From assembly GCA_028284485.1 (NCBI GenBank), contig JANQRQ010000018.1, positions 1-45,499 of the forward strand: 45,499 bases of DNA, written 5' to 3'. A model generated the notes under the pieces. It searched no databases and was not told where the DNA came from. It was given only the letters and a program-made list of their open reading frames with translations. Both the position numbers and the translations under genes were made by a program. Each line of letters opens with the position of its first letter. Positions within the stretch are counted from its first letter, which is position 1. Of the stretch, positions 44,073 to 45,499 are shown in pieces. The stretch is from Planctomycetaceae bacterium. GTDB taxonomy: Bacteria > Planctomycetota > Planctomycetia > Planctomycetales > Planctomycetaceae.

Positions 44073-45380
44073 ATGCTTCGAAATGTCGTGTTTGTCTTGC
44101 TGGTTTCTGTGTGTGCCGAGCGTACTGTTGCCGATGAAGAAGCCGAGCGTCCCGCGACGGTGGTGGAAGCCAGGAAGGTCCTCGATTTGGCGACGTTCCC
44201 GCTAGTCAAAGGAGCCGAGGAACCAACTCGCCGCAACTTGGCGGGTCTTAGCTATCAAGCATCCGGTTCAGTCGCAGAAACGTTTGATGTCATCAAACAG
44301 GAATTCGCCAAGCGAAACTGGACAGAAGTTCCGGGAGGATACAGCAGCGGTCAGTATGCGGCAGCGACGCTGCAATCGGGCGACTATAAAGTGTCGCTTT
44401 CCGTTTCGACCGGCATCGGTGGGAACCAAGCGAGGGTCTCGATCATTCAGCACGGAAACATCAACTTCGAAAAGTTGCCCGTGCCGGAAGGATTCGAAAC
44501 ACTTTACGGCGGACCGGTCAGCGTGATGTACATTTCTCCGGATAGCGTCGAGCAGACCAAAGAGAAATGCCGAGCCCTGTTGATGAAAAACGGCTGGGTC
44601 CCTTATGGCGTCGCCGGCGATAGCTTGATGTTTCGGCAAAACGCAGTCCAATTGACGGCGATGATATCAGCGGCACCGGCCCAGGGTGGCAAAACGGTCG
44701 CGCAGTTTAGTTCGGTCTTGATGTCCGTGGAACTGCCTGCCCCACCGAATGCGGTCAACTTGCAGTATTCCGAAACGCCGATGCAGTTGTTCTTCGACGT
44801 CGACGATTCGATGGACGGCGTGATGAACTTCTACCGCGATGCGCTGGCCCCATGGGGATGGAAACAGACGACCGAGTCGTACGTCAAGGTCAGCATTTAC
44901 GAGGTGCTGATCTATCGCAATCCGCAGAAGGAAATGTTGAAACTGCAGATGCATGAGTTTGAAGGCAAGACGCGCGTGCTGCTGAAGTACGAGACGGCTG
45001 ACGAAGTCAAACGCATGGACAAGTTGGCGCAAGAAGAGATCGCCAAACGGGAGCAGGAACGGCAACGTGCCGCGGCTCGACGAAGCGAAAAACTGCCGAT
45101 CACCGTGCCCGCAGACGCGAAGAATCTCAAAGCCGAAAAGAACAGCATCAGCTTCAATGTCACCAACGGCACGGCCCAGCGGATCGCTGAAGGCTGGAGC
45201 AAGCAGTTCACCAAAGAGGGATGGAAACAGGATATTGCCGTCCTCGACAAGATGGCGGGAGCCATTTCGCTGTCGAAAGAAGGAATGAGCTTAACGATCC
45301 GATATACCGACACCGGATTTCTGCCGGCTGAAGTGGAAATCGATTCCACCGGTATCCAACTCGAGAAGTCTGCAAAGTGA
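44073..45380 (+). CDS. Secreted protein built of four similar small modules, function unknown
   Basis: The product has 435 residues from ATG 44073, chosen because AGGAGG lies 6 bases upstream (44061-44066); a longer frame from 43854 has no site. The signal peptide is LRNVVFVLLVSVCAERTVA. Four modules of about 85-100 residues follow. Each has a helix ending in a W/GW pair that leads into strands: FAKRNWTEV, LLMKNGWVPY, ALAPWGWKQT and FTKEGWKQD. A charged helical linker (about 310-345, KREQERQRAAARR) separates the third and fourth modules. No family is recognised. It is the last gene visible, on the same strand as the CocE hydrolase but 225 bases away. Confidence 0.82.
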   Translation: MLRNVVFVLLVSVCAERTVADEEAERPATVVEARKVLDLATFPLVKGAEEPTRRNLAGLSYQASGSVAETFDVIKQEFAKRNWTEVPGGYSSGQYAAATLQSGDYKVSLSVSTGIGGNQARVSIIQHGNINFEKLPVPEGFETLYGGPVSVMYISPDSVEQTKEKCRALLMKNGWVPYGVAGDSLMFRQNAVQLTAMISAAPAQGGKTVAQFSSVLMSVELPAPPNAVNLQYSETPMQLFFDVDDSMDGVMNFYRDALAPWGWKQTTESYVKVSIYEVLIYRNPQKEMLKLQMHEFEGKTRVLLKYETADEVKRMDKLAQEEIAKREQERQRAAARRSEKLPITVPADAKNLKAEKNSISFNVTNGTAQRIAEGWSKQFTKEGWKQDIAVLDKMAGAISLSKEGMSLTIRYTDTGFLPAEVEIDSTGIQLEKSAK

Positions 45381-45499
45381 ATTCGCGATGAGACCAGTTT
45401 AGAATTCGGCGAAGCGATGAATCGATTGGAATCGGCACATGAAGTCGGAACGGCGTTTAGCTGCCATGGAAAACCGCTGCCAATCACTAGGACGATGGA

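Overview
The window is from a member of the Planctomycetota. The evidence is the dense set of families typical of that phylum: two DUF1549/DUF1553 proteins with an N-terminal planctomycete-type cytochrome c motif, two DUF1501 proteins with twin-arginine leaders, two secreted sulfatases, a ceramidase-like protein, a PQQ-type beta-propeller, a CocE-type hydrolase, and a Ser/Thr kinase next to a giant WD40/TPR protein. Genes are loosely packed and on both strands. I see no rRNA, tRNA, CRISPR array, transposase or phage gene. Species cannot be fixed from the sequence.

Region 1 (1-7421): the end of an M16 peptidase-like gene, an ECF-type sigma factor overlapping a small membrane protein that may be its anti-sigma partner, a secreted protein of unknown function, a DUF6487-type zinc-ribbon protein, a FadL/OmpP1-type outer-membrane barrel with a cysteine-rich tail, a small multi-pass membrane protein, and (minus strand) a membrane-anchored pentapeptide-like protein with a 22-residue super-repeat.

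Region 2 (7580-21543), the most interesting part: a minus-strand operon encodes a Ser/Thr kinase fused to a TIR-like domain, a DUF4062-like domain and a second TIR-like domain. It is followed by a protein of about 2,284 residues with an nSTAND-type NTPase, one membrane helix, 14 WD40 repeats, two beta-sandwich modules and TPRs. A sialidase-like protein follows. Divergent from this operon is a plus-strand cluster for nicotinate phosphoribosyltransferase, nicotinamidase and an ADP-ribose-pyrophosphatase-like NUDIX hydrolase. NAD salvage and ADP-ribose clearance therefore sit back to back with a TIR-containing signalling pair. I propose this as a candidate uncharacterised signalling or defence module; the functional link is inference.

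Region 3 (21586-35686): a zinc-ribbon/coiled-coil membrane protein, a beta-propeller glycosidase-like gene with a sulfatase, one small unknown gene, then two tandem copies of a DUF1549/DUF1553 plus DUF1501 pair.

Region 4 (35687-45499): a ceramidase-like hydrolase, a DUF559 endonuclease-like gene bracketed by palindromic repeats, a second sulfatase, a PQQ-type propeller, a CocE/NonD hydrolase and a secreted protein built from four similar modules. Intergenic DNA here carries dispersed repeats, including a double-hairpin family with covarying stems. Much of regions 3 and 4 fits secreted breakdown of sulfated or complex glycans and lipids.
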